A stretch of DNA of 64,000 nucleotides from Phaeobacter piscinae (GTDB lineage: Bacteria; Pseudomonadota; Alphaproteobacteria; Rhodobacterales; Rhodobacteraceae). The notes under the pieces are model-generated. The model was not told the origin of the DNA, did not search any database, and was given only the letters and a program-made list of their open reading frames with translations. The stretch covers positions 1 to 64,000 of the forward strand of contig NZ_CP010685.1 of the NCBI RefSeq assembly GCF_002407245.1, given 5' to 3'. Position numbers and translations under genes: made by a program. This document shows positions 27,095 through 36,638 of the stretch, piece after piece. The stretch's first letter is position 1; the number at the start of each line of letters is the position of its first letter.

Positions 27095-28516
27095 ATGATC
27101 ACCCCCATTCTCCTGTGCGGCGGCTCCGGCACACGGCTGTGGCCGCTCTCGCGCAAGAGCTATCCAAAGCAATTTGTCCCCCTGGTGGGGGAGACCACGC
27201 TGTTTCAGGCCTCCGCCCTGCGCTTGTCGGGCGCGGGATTTGCCGCCCCGATGGTGCTGACCAATTCGGATTTCCGTTTCATCGTCACCGAACAGCTGGC
27301 GGAGGTGGGCATTGATCCGGGCGCCATTCTGATCGAACCGGCCGGGCGCAACACCGCCCCTGCGGTGTTGGCGGCGGCGCTTTGGCTGCGGGCGCGCGAT
27401 CCGGAGGGGCTGATGCTGGTGGCGCCCTCGGATCATGTGGTGCCCGATGCGGCGGCCTTTCGCGCAGCTGTTGCGGCGGCGGAGCCGGCGGCGCGCGCAG
27501 GCCAGCTGGTCACCTTCGGGATCAAACCGGACCGGGCTGAAACCGGTTATGGCTATCTTGAACTGGATGGCGATCCGGGTGATTTCACACCGCAGGTGAT
27601 CGGGCTCAAACGGTTTGTCGAAAAACCGGATCTCGCCACCGCCGAGGATATGCTGGCCTCCGGGCAGTTCCTGTGGAATGCCGGCATCTTCCTGTTTTCG
27701 GTCAAAGCCATCATCGCCGCCTTTGAGGCCCATGCGCCGGATCTGATGGCGCCGGTGCAGGGCGCGGTGGACAAGGGCGAACCTGATCTCGGCTTTCTGC
27801 GACTGGACCCGGACGCCTGGGACGGGGCGGCGGATATCTCCATCGACTATGCGGTGATGGAACGGGCCGATAATCTCGCGGTGGTGCCCTATGCGGGCGG
27901 CTGGTCCGATCTCGGTGGCTGGGATGCGGTCTGGCGTGAAAGCGGCCCCGATGGCGATGGCATCGTCACCCAGGGGCGCGCGACGGCCATTGAGTGTCGC
28001 AACAGCCTGCTGCGCTCGGAGGATGATGGGTTGGAGGTTGTCGGCATCGGGCTGAAGGATGTGATCGCCGTGGCGATGCCGGATGCGGTGCTGGTGGCGG
28101 ATGCCTCCCGCGCGCAGGACGTCAAACAGGCGGTCAGCGCACTGAAGGCACAATCCGCCCGCCAGGCCGAGGCCTTCCCCAAGGATCACCGCCCCTGGGG
28201 CTGGTTTGAGAGCCTGGTGGTGGGCGAGCGGTTTCAGGTGAAACGTATCCATGTGCATCCCGGGGCAGCGCTCAGCCTGCAGAGCCATCACCACCGGTCG
28301 GAACATTGGATCGTGGTGGAAGGCACCGCCAAGGTGACGGTGGATGACAGCATCCAGCTGGTGAGCGAAAACCAGTCGGTCTACATCCCCCTTGGCGCGG
28401 TGCACCGGATGGAGAACCCCGGCAAAGTGCCGATGGTCCTCATCGAAGTGCAGACCGGCAGCTATCTCGGCGAGGATGACATCATCCGCTACGAGGACAT
28501 CTACGCCCGCAAGTGA
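27095..28516 (+). CDS. manC: Mannose-1-phosphate guanylyltransferase / mannose-6-phosphate isomerase
   Basis: Bifunctional type II enzyme making GDP-mannose. The N-terminal LCGGSGTRLWPLSRKSYPKQ is the nucleotidyltransferase signature. FVEKPDLATAEDML and GIFLFSVKAI follow. The C-terminal cupin has HPGAALSLQSHHHRSEHWIV, the isomerase active site. It has 473 residues. ATG 27095 has GAAAGGGA upstream. A phosphomannomutase gene (manB) is not in the window and must be supplied by the host. Probably in one unit with gmd and fcl despite a 126-bp gap. Confidence 0.96.
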   Translation: MITPILLCGGSGTRLWPLSRKSYPKQFVPLVGETTLFQASALRLSGAGFAAPMVLTNSDFRFIVTEQLAEVGIDPGAILIEPAGRNTAPAVLAAALWLRARDPEGLMLVAPSDHVVPDAAAFRAAVAAAEPAARAGQLVTFGIKPDRAETGYGYLELDGDPGDFTPQVIGLKRFVEKPDLATAEDMLASGQFLWNAGIFLFSVKAIIAAFEAHAPDLMAPVQGAVDKGEPDLGFLRLDPDAWDGAADISIDYAVMERADNLAVVPYAGGWSDLGGWDAVWRESGPDGDGIVTQGRATAIECRNSLLRSEDDGLEVVGIGLKDVIAVAMPDAVLVADASRAQDVKQAVSALKAQSARQAEAFPKDHRPWGWFESLVVGERFQVKRIHVHPGAALSLQSHHHRSEHWIVVEGTAKVTVDDSIQLVSENQSVYIPLGAVHRMENPGKVPMVLIEVQTGSYLGEDDIIRYEDIYARK

Positions 28517-28547
28517 CGGTTGGGTCTATCCCCCTCACGCCCTGATC

Positions 28548-29816
28548 CTAGCGGATCAGCCAGTCTTCCAGACCTTCGGGCGGGGTGGTTTTGCCGGGCG
28601 GCAGCGCGCGCAGGCGGATCCAGCGGGGATCGGTGGGCTGGCCTGCGCGCAGGCGCAACCGGCCCAGAAGCCCGACCATATCCCATTCCACCCGCTCAGC
28701 CCGGCTGCGGTAGGGGCGGGTGGGGTCATAGGCCGGATTGAGACAGGGCGCGCCACCGGCATCGCGCAGGATGGCGCCAAAGCCATCGCGCAGGCTGCGG
28801 CCCTGCCATCGCCCGCCATCATCATTGCCCAGAATGGACGGGGTGGTGGAGATCACCCCCATTGGTGTCTCGCCGGGCTGGGCGGCGCGGATCCGGTCGC
28901 CCTCCAGCACCACGGAGATCCCGCGCCGGTCCTCCCCGTCCGGGTTGCCATCCAGCCATTCGAAAAACTCGGCATAATCTGCGCCGCCGCCGCTCCAGGC
29001 ACCATCGCAATAGCCATTGCCATTCTGGCTCAGTCGGAACATCGCGCCGCTGCCATCGCCGGCGGTCAGGTAATCCTGCCCGCTGCCCGTCGCGGTGAGC
29101 GCCAGAAGCGTGTTGTCATCGCCCTGCACTTCCAGACGGGCGCCGGGATCATAGGTGCCAAAGCCGGCCCGCCCGCTGGCGGATTTCAGCACCATGGCGG
29201 CCTCCCAACTGCTGCCATCGGGGGAGAGTTTCACGGTGAAATCGGTATTGCCCGCCAGCCCCATCTCGGCATGGCCCGCCCAGTTGGATTGAAACAGCAG
29301 GCTGGCGGTGTCACCACCTGAGGCCTTGTTGATCTTCAGCTGGTGGCCGCCGCCATCATGGCTGAGCAGGCTGGCGGGGCTGCGCAGGGACAGGCGGTTG
29401 CTGGCATCGGCATCGGTGGCAATGCCCAGGCGTTCCAGCCGGTCGCCGGTGAGAGGCGGCAGCACCCAGGCGGTGCCATCCCAGATCCGCAGCGCCTGAT
29501 CCGTCGGCACCCAGGCGCGCCAGCCCGGCTGCGGTGTCAGGAACTGCCAGGCGGCCTCCTGCCAGATCGCCAGACGGCCACCCTGACCGGCCCAGGCATC
29601 CGCCGGGCTGTCGGCCAGCCCATAGGTGGCGCCCGCGGCCGGGGTTGCGGGCGGGGTGGTGGCGTCAAACGCTTCAAGGCGCAGCTGCACCAGCGCATCC
29701 AGCATGCGCAGCGCCTCGTTATGGGTCACATGTTTCTGCGCCTGCGCGGGCATCAGATAGGGCAGGGCAAGGCGGGGTGAGGTTTCGGGCAGGGTCTCTG
29801 GCAGACTTTCTGACAT
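28548..29816 (-). CDS. DUF2793 protein with C-terminal Peptidase_G2-like autoprocessing domain
   Basis: The N-terminal third (LPYLMPAQAQKHVTHNEALR, then WQEAAWQFLTPQPGWRAWV and DGTAWV) matches DUF2793, a domain of phage-tail and gene-transfer-agent-associated proteins in Rhodobacterales. The C-terminal half (DYAEFFEWLDGNPDGEDRRG, VVLEGDRIRAA, GVISTTPSILGND) resembles Peptidase_G2, an intramolecular chaperone that cleaves itself off tail-spike or fibre proteins. No other phage genes surround it. It converges on manC with 31 bp between and is divergent from the RTX gene at 30089. A role as a displayed glycan-binding or glycan-cutting protein is inference. Confidence 0.7.
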   Translation of the reverse strand: MSESLPETLPETSPRLALPYLMPAQAQKHVTHNEALRMLDALVQLRLEAFDATTPPATPAAGATYGLADSPADAWAGQGGRLAIWQEAAWQFLTPQPGWRAWVPTDQALRIWDGTAWVLPPLTGDRLERLGIATDADASNRLSLRSPASLLSHDGGGHQLKINKASGGDTASLLFQSNWAGHAEMGLAGNTDFTVKLSPDGSSWEAAMVLKSASGRAGFGTYDPGARLEVQGDDNTLLALTATGSGQDYLTAGDGSGAMFRLSQNGNGYCDGAWSGGGADYAEFFEWLDGNPDGEDRRGISVVLEGDRIRAAQPGETPMGVISTTPSILGNDDGGRWQGRSLRDGFGAILRDAGGAPCLNPAYDPTRPYRSRAERVEWDMVGLLGRLRLRAGQPTDPRWIRLRALPPGKTTPPEGLEDWLIR

Positions 29817-30088
29817 TCTGGCGGCTCCTGATCACGGGGGGATGGCGCCATCCTGCCGCAACCACATCACCCACCCCCTAAGAGCGCGCGCGCCGCCTGC
29901 GCAACACCTGCGCGGGGATTGTTTCTCTCATGCCGGAACCACAGGGATTGTCTTCAATATGTAAACAATCTCCGCGTTTCTGCCCCATTCCCGTCCGCTC
30001 TACCGCCGCGACCACCCGTGAGGGTTGATTTCGACCCCGGGCAATCGCCCCGACGGGTCGGGTGATGACACAGCGCGGGAGCAGCAGG

Positions 30089-32284
30089 ATGGATCTACAG
30101 TTTGCAGGACGGTTCGGGGCCAATGATCACCTGCTGGACAGCGATCTGCGCGATCTGGAACTCCATCAGGCGGCCAATGGCGCGGTGCAATTATTTGCGG
30201 TGAGCGGGCTCAATGGCGGCATTGCCAGCTACAGTCTGGGTGGCGGTGCGCCGGTGCTGCGCGACAGCCTGTACCACCGCGCGCTGGGGCTGGCGGGGGG
30301 CGAGGCGACCTTGGCCGAGATCGGCGGCGAGACGCGTCTGCTGGTGGAGGGCAGCACCCGCAGCGCGCTGGCGTTTCACCAGATCGGCGGCAATGGTCAG
30401 CTGTCGGCGCAGCAGCAGGCCAGCCTGCCGGGCGCGGGTTCTGCCGGGCTGACAGCGACGGTGGCGGGGGATCTGAGCGGTGGCGGATCGGTGATCTACG
30501 GTCTGGCCAAGGGCCAGCTGAGCGGCTGGCAGCTGGGCGCGGGCGGCACCCCCGGCGCAGAGGTCGCCACCCTTGGCGCGGCGGCGGCCTACGCCCGCCC
30601 CGGCGCGGTGGCGCTGGAGCTGGTGGATCTGGGCGGTGGCGCGCAGCTGCTTTTGCTGGCGGACCGGGTTGAGCAGGGGGTGCAGAGCTACCGGGTGGAT
30701 GCTGCCACTGGCGCGCTGAGCGTCGCGGACAGTCTGGGGGCGGCGGATGGGCTGGGGCTGGCGGAACCCACCGCGCTGGAGAGCTTCACCGCCTTTGGCA
30801 GCAGCTGGGTGGTGGTTGCGGCGGCGGGCAGCGGCTCGCTCAGCCTGATTGCGCTGGCGGCCAATGGTCAGATGAGCCTGCGCGATCATGTGCTGGACAC
30901 GGCCGCGACCCGTTTTGGCGGGATCACCGCGCTGGAGGTGGTGGAGGTCGCAGGCGAGGTGCTGGTGCTGGCGGCAGGCAGCGACGACGGGCTGGCGCTG
31001 TTTCGGATCCTGCCCGAGGGGCAGCTGGTGCATGTTACAAGCCTGGCCCAGGCCAGTGGCACGGAGGATGCCGGGCTGGGGCTGGAGAATGTCACTGCGC
31101 TGGCGGCGGCAGTGGTCGGAGAGGATTTGCAGATCTTTGCCAGCTCCGGCAGTGCCGAGGGGCTGTCGCAGTTCACCCTGTCGCTGGCAGAGCTGGGCGA
31201 TGTGATCACCACCGCAGGCGGCCGGATCAGCGGCACTGGCGGCGCGGATGTGCTGGCCGGCGGCATCGGCGCGGTGCTGAGCGGGGGGGCGGGGGCGGAT
31301 GTCTTTGTGCTCCGCCCCGCCGAGGAGGGGCGCAGTGGCAGCCTGCGCATTACGGATTTCGAGGCGGGTCAGGACAGTCTGGATCTGTCGGGGTTTGACG
31401 GGCTGCGCAGTCTTGAGGGGCTGCAGATCCGCAGCCGCAGCGATGGCGCCACGCTCACCCATCAGGCGGCGGATGGCAGCCGCACCGAGGTTGTGGTGCA
31501 AAGCCGCGATGGCGACAGTCTGGATGCGGCGGATCTCTTTGCGGATGGCTTTATCTTTGCCGATCGCATGCTGCCCCCGGCGGAGGCGCCGGATCCGATG
31601 CGCTATGGCAGCGGCGGCGCCGACCGGATCACCGCGCGCAGTGCTGGCGATCAGATCAACGGTCTGGGCGGCAATGACACGCTGCTGGGCGGTGACGGGC
31701 GCGACAGCCTCTGGGGGGATGCGGGGCATGACCGGCTGATTGGCGGCAAGGGCGTCGACCGGCTGCGCGGGCAGGCAGGCAATGATGTGCTGCTGGGGCA
31801 GGAGGCGCGCGATCTGCTGGTGGGGGGGCTCGGGCGTGACACGCTGGATGGCGGGCGCGGCGGGGATCGCTTATTGGGCGGGGCAGATGCGGATCTGCTG
31901 CGCGGCGGCGGGGAGAATGACCTGTTGCGCGGCGGCGCCCAAGGTGATCGCCTGCTGGGGCAGAGCGGCCGGGACAAGCTGTTTGGCCAGAAGGGCAATG
32001 ACCTGCTGGATGGCGGCGGCGGGCATGACACGCTGACCGGCGGCGCAGGCGCGGATGTTTTTGTCTTCGGGGCGGGTCATGGCAGTGACCGGATCCGTGA
32101 TTTCACCCAAGGCGAGGATGTGATCCATTTGGGGCGTCTGGCGCGGGCGGGCATCTCTGAGGATATGAGCGATCTGATCCTGCAGCAGCAGGGCGATCAC
32201 ACGCGGATCCAGACCGGGGCCGGGGACATCCTGCTGCTCAATCAGAGTGCGGCAGAGCTGAGTGCGGATGATTTTATCTTCTGA
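30089..32284 (+). CDS. Large RTX protein with N-terminal propeller-like region
   Basis: The 731-residue protein begins MDLQFAGRF. Residues 1 to about 370 show repeated beta-rich units such as LFAVSGLNGGIASYSLGGG and LLLADRVEQGVQSYRVDAAT, which suggest a lactonase-like beta-propeller. A first short Ca2+-binding segment follows (GGADVLAGG...GADVFVL), then a second RTX block with about a dozen GGxGxDxL repeats. The C-terminus ends in AAELSADDFIF, the acidic-hydrophobic end of type I substrates. ATG 30089 has GGAG 7 bp upstream; GTG 30062 and ATG 30065 are poorer. It has no cysteine and no signal peptide. Likely function: secreted adhesin or matrix protein. Confidence 0.82.
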   Translation: MDLQFAGRFGANDHLLDSDLRDLELHQAANGAVQLFAVSGLNGGIASYSLGGGAPVLRDSLYHRALGLAGGEATLAEIGGETRLLVEGSTRSALAFHQIGGNGQLSAQQQASLPGAGSAGLTATVAGDLSGGGSVIYGLAKGQLSGWQLGAGGTPGAEVATLGAAAAYARPGAVALELVDLGGGAQLLLLADRVEQGVQSYRVDAATGALSVADSLGAADGLGLAEPTALESFTAFGSSWVVVAAAGSGSLSLIALAANGQMSLRDHVLDTAATRFGGITALEVVEVAGEVLVLAAGSDDGLALFRILPEGQLVHVTSLAQASGTEDAGLGLENVTALAAAVVGEDLQIFASSGSAEGLSQFTLSLAELGDVITTAGGRISGTGGADVLAGGIGAVLSGGAGADVFVLRPAEEGRSGSLRITDFEAGQDSLDLSGFDGLRSLEGLQIRSRSDGATLTHQAADGSRTEVVVQSRDGDSLDAADLFADGFIFADRMLPPAEAPDPMRYGSGGADRITARSAGDQINGLGGNDTLLGGDGRDSLWGDAGHDRLIGGKGVDRLRGQAGNDVLLGQEARDLLVGGLGRDTLDGGRGGDRLLGGADADLLRGGGENDLLRGGAQGDRLLGQSGRDKLFGQKGNDLLDGGGGHDTLTGGAGADVFVFGAGHGSDRIRDFTQGEDVIHLGRLARAGISEDMSDLILQQQGDHTRIQTGAGDILLLNQSAAELSADDFIF

Positions 32285-32332
32285 TCCCGGCCCATCTTCC
32301 GGGGCCAATCCGAAAGGCGTGTCGGGATCAGA
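32280..32332. terminator. Inverted repeat between converging RTX genes
   Basis: TCTGATCCCG and CGGGATCAGA form a perfect 10-bp outer stem. An inner GGCCC / GGGCC pair sits inside the 33-nt loop. It overlaps the stop of the plus-strand RTX gene and precedes the end of the protease gene. T-runs are weak. Confidence 0.5.
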
Positions 32333-32365
32333 TCAGACCAATAAGGCCGCGAGGCTCAGGCGCCT

Positions 32366-33817
32366 TCAAAACAGAAAGTCATCCGCCCTGAGAGCGTCCA
32401 GCGCAATGTCCTGCAGGGTCAGGGACCAGCCGTTGTCATCCCGGATCACCAGATCTGTGCCCCGGACCTCAAGGTGATCATCGCGCAGATCGGCAAAATC
32501 CGAGATCCCGGTGGTGGCGCGCATATCAAGGCGGTCGTCGCGCTGAAAATCAATCACCACATCGGCCCCTTGCGAGAACACAAAGACATCCGCACCGCGC
32601 CCGCCGGCCATCCGGTCATTGCCGTCGCCGCCGTCCAGCCTGTCTTGTCCGGCGCCACCTTTCAGCGTGTCGCGTCCGCGCCCGCCCTCCAGCGCGTCAT
32701 GGCCCTTGCCGCCTTGCAGCCGGTCGCTGCCCTGACCGCCGCTCAACTCATCCCCGCCGCGCGCCCCGGCCAGCGTGTCGCGCCCGGCGTTGCCCAGCAG
32801 TTCATTGGGAGCGCCATTGCCGATCAGATGGTCGTTGCCGGCCCCGCCCCAGGCGTCTTCGATCAGATTGAGGGTGCGGCCATCCACCCGCACGGCGGCG
32901 GCCATGGCCACATTGTTCTCCAGCGCTCCGATGCTGGAATATTGCCCGGGCCGCAGATCGATCCGGCTGTTGGTCTCAATATCGGAGGCATCCATCAGAT
33001 CCTGCCCGCCGGCATCCCAGATCGTCAGGCTGACATTGCGCGCCACCCCGTCGCCGCCCTGCACGGTCATGCCATCCGCGCCATATTGATAAGCCAGGGT
33101 GCCGCGCCCGTCGCCGGCGCCCAGATAGACCGTGGCATCGGTGCGGGTCTCCGTATTGGCGCCATAAAGCGCCTGCAATGCCTGAATGTCCCATAGCATC
33201 GGCGTCAACGCCCAGCCCTGGAGGTCATACGCCACGTCTTCTTCGCCCGGGTGCGCCACATAAGACATCACTGTGAACTGGCCGTTGGTGGCCGTGTTAT
33301 CAGGCATCTCATTGGGGTGGTGCAGCCCCAGCGCATGGCCCAGCTCATGCAGATAGGTGTTCCAGCTGGTGTGGCCCAGCATTGGTCCAATCCCCGGCAC
33401 ATATTGATCGGGGTTGTTGCTGTTGATCCAGAGATCCCCCGCAGCCGACGGGTTGGTGCCGAGGTCGGAAGGGTCGGGGAAATCGGCAACGAAGCCAAAC
33501 AACCCGTCTTCCGAAAAATGGGCGCTGGCAAAGGTCAGATCCGCGATCCCGTCCTGAGCCGGGATCAGGTTCAGATTGGCCACCTCATTCCAGGCCGCAA
33601 CCGCCTGCAGCATCATCTGCTGCTCAGCGGGATCCATATTCACGCTGGCGCCTTCGGGAAGATAACTGCCGCCGATGTCATAATCGCCAAAAACCGGATC
33701 ATAATCGTAATACGCCGGGATCGAGGTGAGAAACTGATAGCGAATGACGTCGCTGCCCTCATGCCAGCCTTCGGCACCCCCAACCAGAAGCGCCCGGTAA
33801 TCTTGATAGGTTGGCAT
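32366..33817 (-). CDS. Serralysin-like RTX metalloprotease (peptidase M10)
   Basis: Secreted zinc protease of 483 residues. HELGHALGLHH (about residues 157-167) is the HExxHxxGxxH zinc motif and VMSYV (about 182-186) the Met-turn. The segment GDLWINSN and the interdomain W-DIQALQALYGAN are serralysin hallmarks. RTX repeats follow, and the end LDALRADDFLF is a type I secretion signal. ATG 33817 has GGGGG upstream; the in-frame ATG 33862 lacks one. Substrate may be matrix or host protein. No dedicated inhibitor gene is seen. Divergent from the rml operon. Confidence 0.92.
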   Translation of the reverse strand: MPTYQDYRALLVGGAEGWHEGSDVIRYQFLTSIPAYYDYDPVFGDYDIGGSYLPEGASVNMDPAEQQMMLQAVAAWNEVANLNLIPAQDGIADLTFASAHFSEDGLFGFVADFPDPSDLGTNPSAAGDLWINSNNPDQYVPGIGPMLGHTSWNTYLHELGHALGLHHPNEMPDNTATNGQFTVMSYVAHPGEEDVAYDLQGWALTPMLWDIQALQALYGANTETRTDATVYLGAGDGRGTLAYQYGADGMTVQGGDGVARNVSLTIWDAGGQDLMDASDIETNSRIDLRPGQYSSIGALENNVAMAAAVRVDGRTLNLIEDAWGGAGNDHLIGNGAPNELLGNAGRDTLAGARGGDELSGGQGSDRLQGGKGHDALEGGRGRDTLKGGAGQDRLDGGDGNDRMAGGRGADVFVFSQGADVVIDFQRDDRLDMRATTGISDFADLRDDHLEVRGTDLVIRDDNGWSLTLQDIALDALRADDFLF

Positions 33818-34027
33818 CTTTATATCCCCCGTTTTGATCTGTGGCTCCGGCCAGCCTATCAAGGCATTGCGGAGATATATTTAATTTCCCATGAAATCAT
33901 ATGTGCTCTCACTGTTTAGCCCACACAGGGCGCAGCGGCAGGCAAAATGTGCCTTTCCCGTGGCGTCACGCGCGTCTGCGCGTTAGGACAGAAGACAGGA
34001 CCACGGCAGCAGATCGGGGGAGAGGGC

Positions 34028-34582
34028 ATGCAGATTGAAGACACGGACCTGCCAGGGGTGAAGATCCTGACACCGGCGCGGTTTGGCGATGCGCGGGGGT
34101 TTTTCTCCGAATGCTGGAACAAGGCGCGGATGGCTGAGGCGGGGCTGGATGTCGATTTCGTACAGGACAATCATTCGCTGTCGATGGAGGTTGGCACCCT
34201 GCGCGGGCTGCATTTTCAGGCGCCGCCCCAGGCTCAGGCCAAGCTGGTGCGCTGTGGTCAGGGGGCGCTGTTTGATGTGGCGGTGGATATCCGCAAAGGC
34301 TCGCCCACCTATGGGCGCTGGACCGGGGTGGAGCTGTCGGCGACAAACGGCCGCCAGCTGCTGATCCCGGCGGGGTTCCTGCATGGGTTCATCACCCGCA
34401 GCCCTGGCACCGAAGTTCTGTATAAATGCGATGCGTATTACGCGCCGGACTGTGATGGCGCGGTGGCCTGGGACAGCTGCGGCATTGACTGGGGCTTTGA
34501 GGGCACACCGGTGCTTTCTGAAAAGGATGCTGCGGCGCCGCGGTTTGAAGACTTCGACAGCCCCTTCGTGTGGGAAGGATAA
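34028..34582 (+). CDS. rmlC: dTDP-4-dehydrorhamnose 3,5-epimerase
   Basis: Third step to dTDP-L-rhamnose. FGDARGFFSECW, VQDNHSLS and LRGLHFQAPPQAQAKLVRC are the cupin active-site segments, with the catalytic histidine in RGLHFQ. It has 184 residues, normal size. ATG 34028 is preceded by GGGGAGAGG. First gene of rmlC-rmlB-rmlD-rmlA; rmlB starts 3 bp after its stop. Confidence 0.96.
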   Translation: MQIEDTDLPGVKILTPARFGDARGFFSECWNKARMAEAGLDVDFVQDNHSLSMEVGTLRGLHFQAPPQAQAKLVRCGQGALFDVAVDIRKGSPTYGRWTGVELSATNGRQLLIPAGFLHGFITRSPGTEVLYKCDAYYAPDCDGAVAWDSCGIDWGFEGTPVLSEKDAAAPRFEDFDSPFVWEG

Positions 34583-34585
34583 GAG

Positions 34586-35638
34586 ATGAAGATTTTGGTG
34601 ACAGGTGGCGCTGGGTTCATCGGCTCGGCCGTCGTCCGACTGGCCGTGGCGCGGGGCCATCAGGTGGTCAATCTGGATGCGCTGACCTATGCGGCCTGTC
34701 TGGACAATGTGGCGGCTGTGGCGGACAGCCCGCTCTATGCCTTTGAGCAGGTCGATATCCGCGATCGCGCCGCATTAGACACTGTTTTTACCCGCCACCG
34801 CCCGGATGTGGTGATGCATCTGGCCGCCGAGAGCCACGTGGACCGCTCCATCGACGGGCCGGGGGATTTCATCGAGACCAATATCACCGGCACCTATCAG
34901 ATGCTGGAGGCGGCGCGCAAATACTGGGCCGAGGCGGGGCGTCCCGAGGGGTTCCGCTTCCATCATATCTCCACCGATGAGGTCTATGGCAGCCTGCCTG
35001 CGGACCCGAGCGTGATGTTCACCGAAGAGACAGGCTATGATCCGCGCTCGCCCTATTCCGCCAGCAAGGCCGCCAGCGACCATCTGGTGCGTGCCTGGGG
35101 CGAGACCTATGGGCTGCCGGTGGTGCTGACCAATTGTTCCAACAACTACGGCCCCTATCATTTCCCGGAAAAGCTGATCCCGGTGGTGATCCTCAATGCG
35201 CTGGCAGGAAAACCGCTGCCGATCTACGGCGATGGCTCCAATGTGCGCGACTGGCTTTATGTGGAGGATCACGCCGATGCGCTGCTGTTGGTGGTGGCCA
35301 AGGGGCGCGTTGGGCGCAGCTACAATATCGGCGGCGAGAATGAGCGCAGCAATCTGGAGCTGGTCGAGACGCTCTGTGCGATCCTTGACGAGAAACGGCC
35401 GCGGGAGGACGGGGGGTCTTACAAGGATCAGATCACATTTGTCACCGACCGCCCGGGCCATGATGCGCGCTATGCCATTGATCCCAGCCGCATCCGCGAC
35501 GAACTCGGCTGGCGGCCCAGCGTCACCGTTGAGGAAGGTCTGGCGCGCACGGTGCAATGGTATCTGGACAATGAGGCCTGGTGGCAGGCCTTGCAAAACC
35601 GCGACGGCGTCGGCCAGCGGCTGGGGGTCAAGGCGTGA
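34586..35638 (+). CDS. rmlB: dTDP-glucose 4,6-dehydratase
   Basis: Second step of the rhamnose pathway. [15 protein letters not shown] is the NAD-binding motif, [13 protein letters not shown] a family signature, and [10 protein letters not shown] plus [15 protein letters not shown] (YxxxK) the active site. [18 protein letters not shown] is diagnostic for RmlB. It has 350 residues. A 151-bp gap separates it from rmlD, with no obvious terminator. Confidence 0.97.
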   Translation: MKILVTGGAGFIGSAVVRLAVARGHQVVNLDALTYAACLDNVAAVADSPLYAFEQVDIRDRAALDTVFTRHRPDVVMHLAAESHVDRSIDGPGDFIETNITGTYQMLEAARKYWAEAGRPEGFRFHHISTDEVYGSLPADPSVMFTEETGYDPRSPYSASKAASDHLVRAWGETYGLPVVLTNCSNNYGPYHFPEKLIPVVILNALAGKPLPIYGDGSNVRDWLYVEDHADALLLVVAKGRVGRSYNIGGENERSNLELVETLCAILDEKRPREDGGSYKDQITFVTDRPGHDARYAIDPSRIRDELGWRPSVTVEEGLARTVQWYLDNEAWWQALQNRDGVGQRLGVKA

Positions 35639-35789
35639 TCTGCAACCGGCTACATAGGGCGCGCCTGGCCTTGGGAAGATGCAGGGCGCCTGCCGGGCAG
35701 CGGGACGGGCAGCAGGACGGGGATATTGTGGGCCAGCAGAGAAATGCCCCTGCCCGTGGGCAGACCAAGGAACCTAAAGGGAGCCGCAT

Positions 35790-36638
35790 ATGATCCTTGT
35801 TTTTGGCAAAACCGGTCAGGTGGCGCGGGAACTGGCGGCGGAGGAAACCGTCACCTGCCTGAGCCGCGATCAGGCGGATCTCACGGATCCTGCGGCCTGC
35901 GCCGAGGTGATCCGCGCCCATGCGCCTGTGGTGGTGATCAATGCCGCCGCCTATACGGTTGTGGACCGGGCCGAGGCGGAGGAGGATCTGGCGACACTGA
36001 TCAATGGCACCACCCCCGGGGTCATGGCCGAAACCTGTGCCACGCTGGGCATTCCCTTTGTCACCCTCTCCACCGATTATGTTTTTGACGGCAAGGGCAG
36101 CAGTCCCTGGCATCCGGATGAACCGGTGGCGCCGCTCAATGCCTATGGGCGTTCCAAACAGGTGGGCGAGGCGGCCGTGCGCCTGGCGGGGGGGACGCAT
36201 GTGATCCTGCGCACCTCCTGGGTGGTGTCGGCCCATGGCAGCAATTTCGTCAAGACCATGCTGCGTCTGGGCAGGGCGCGCGAGCGGATGCGCGTGGTGG
36301 CCGATCAGATCGGCGCGCCGACCCCGGCGCGCGCCATCGCCGCCGCCTGTATCGAGATTGCCCGCCAGCTGATCGCAGACCCTGAAAAATCCGGCACCTA
36401 TCATTTTGCAGGCGAGCCGGAGACCAGCTGGGCCGGGGTCGCGACCGAGATTTTCACCGCGGCGGCCATCCCCTGTGCGGTGGCGGAAATCCCCAGTTCC
36501 GCCTATCCGACCCCGGCGCCACGGCCATTGAATTCGCGGTTGGATTGCAGCACGCTGGAGACGGTTTTTGGCATCACGCGCCCGGACTGGCAGGCCGGGC
36601 TAAAGGATATTCTGAAAGATCTGGGAGAGCGGGCATGA
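35790..36638 (+). CDS. rmlD: dTDP-4-dehydrorhamnose reductase
   Basis: Last step, giving dTDP-L-rhamnose with NADPH. The cofactor motif is [41 protein letters not shown] and [14 protein letters not shown] (YxxxK) are diagnostic. It has 282 residues. The stop overlaps the rmlA start (ATGA at 36635), so the two are translationally coupled. Confidence 0.96.
   Translation: MILVFGKTGQVARELAAEETVTCLSRDQADLTDPAACAEVIRAHAPVVVINAAAYTVVDRAEAEEDLATLINGTTPGVMAETCATLGIPFVTLSTDYVFDGKGSSPWHPDEPVAPLNAYGRSKQVGEAAVRLAGGTHVILRTSWVVSAHGSNFVKTMLRLGRARERMRVVADQIGAPTPARAIAAACIEIARQLIADPEKSGTYHFAGEPETSWAGVATEIFTAAAIPCAVAEIPSSAYPTPAPRPLNSRLDCSTLETVFGITRPDWQAGLKDILKDLGERA

Noticed and set aside
25958..28405. 815-codon minus-strand frame across fcl and manC
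   Set aside because: It is entirely antisense to two well-recognised enzymes and has His/Gln/Arg-rich low-information composition.
28548..29816. Prophage or gene transfer agent remnant
   Set aside because: Only one tail-like gene is present, with no capsid, terminase, integrase or portal genes and no attachment-site repeats; treated as a single co-opted gene.
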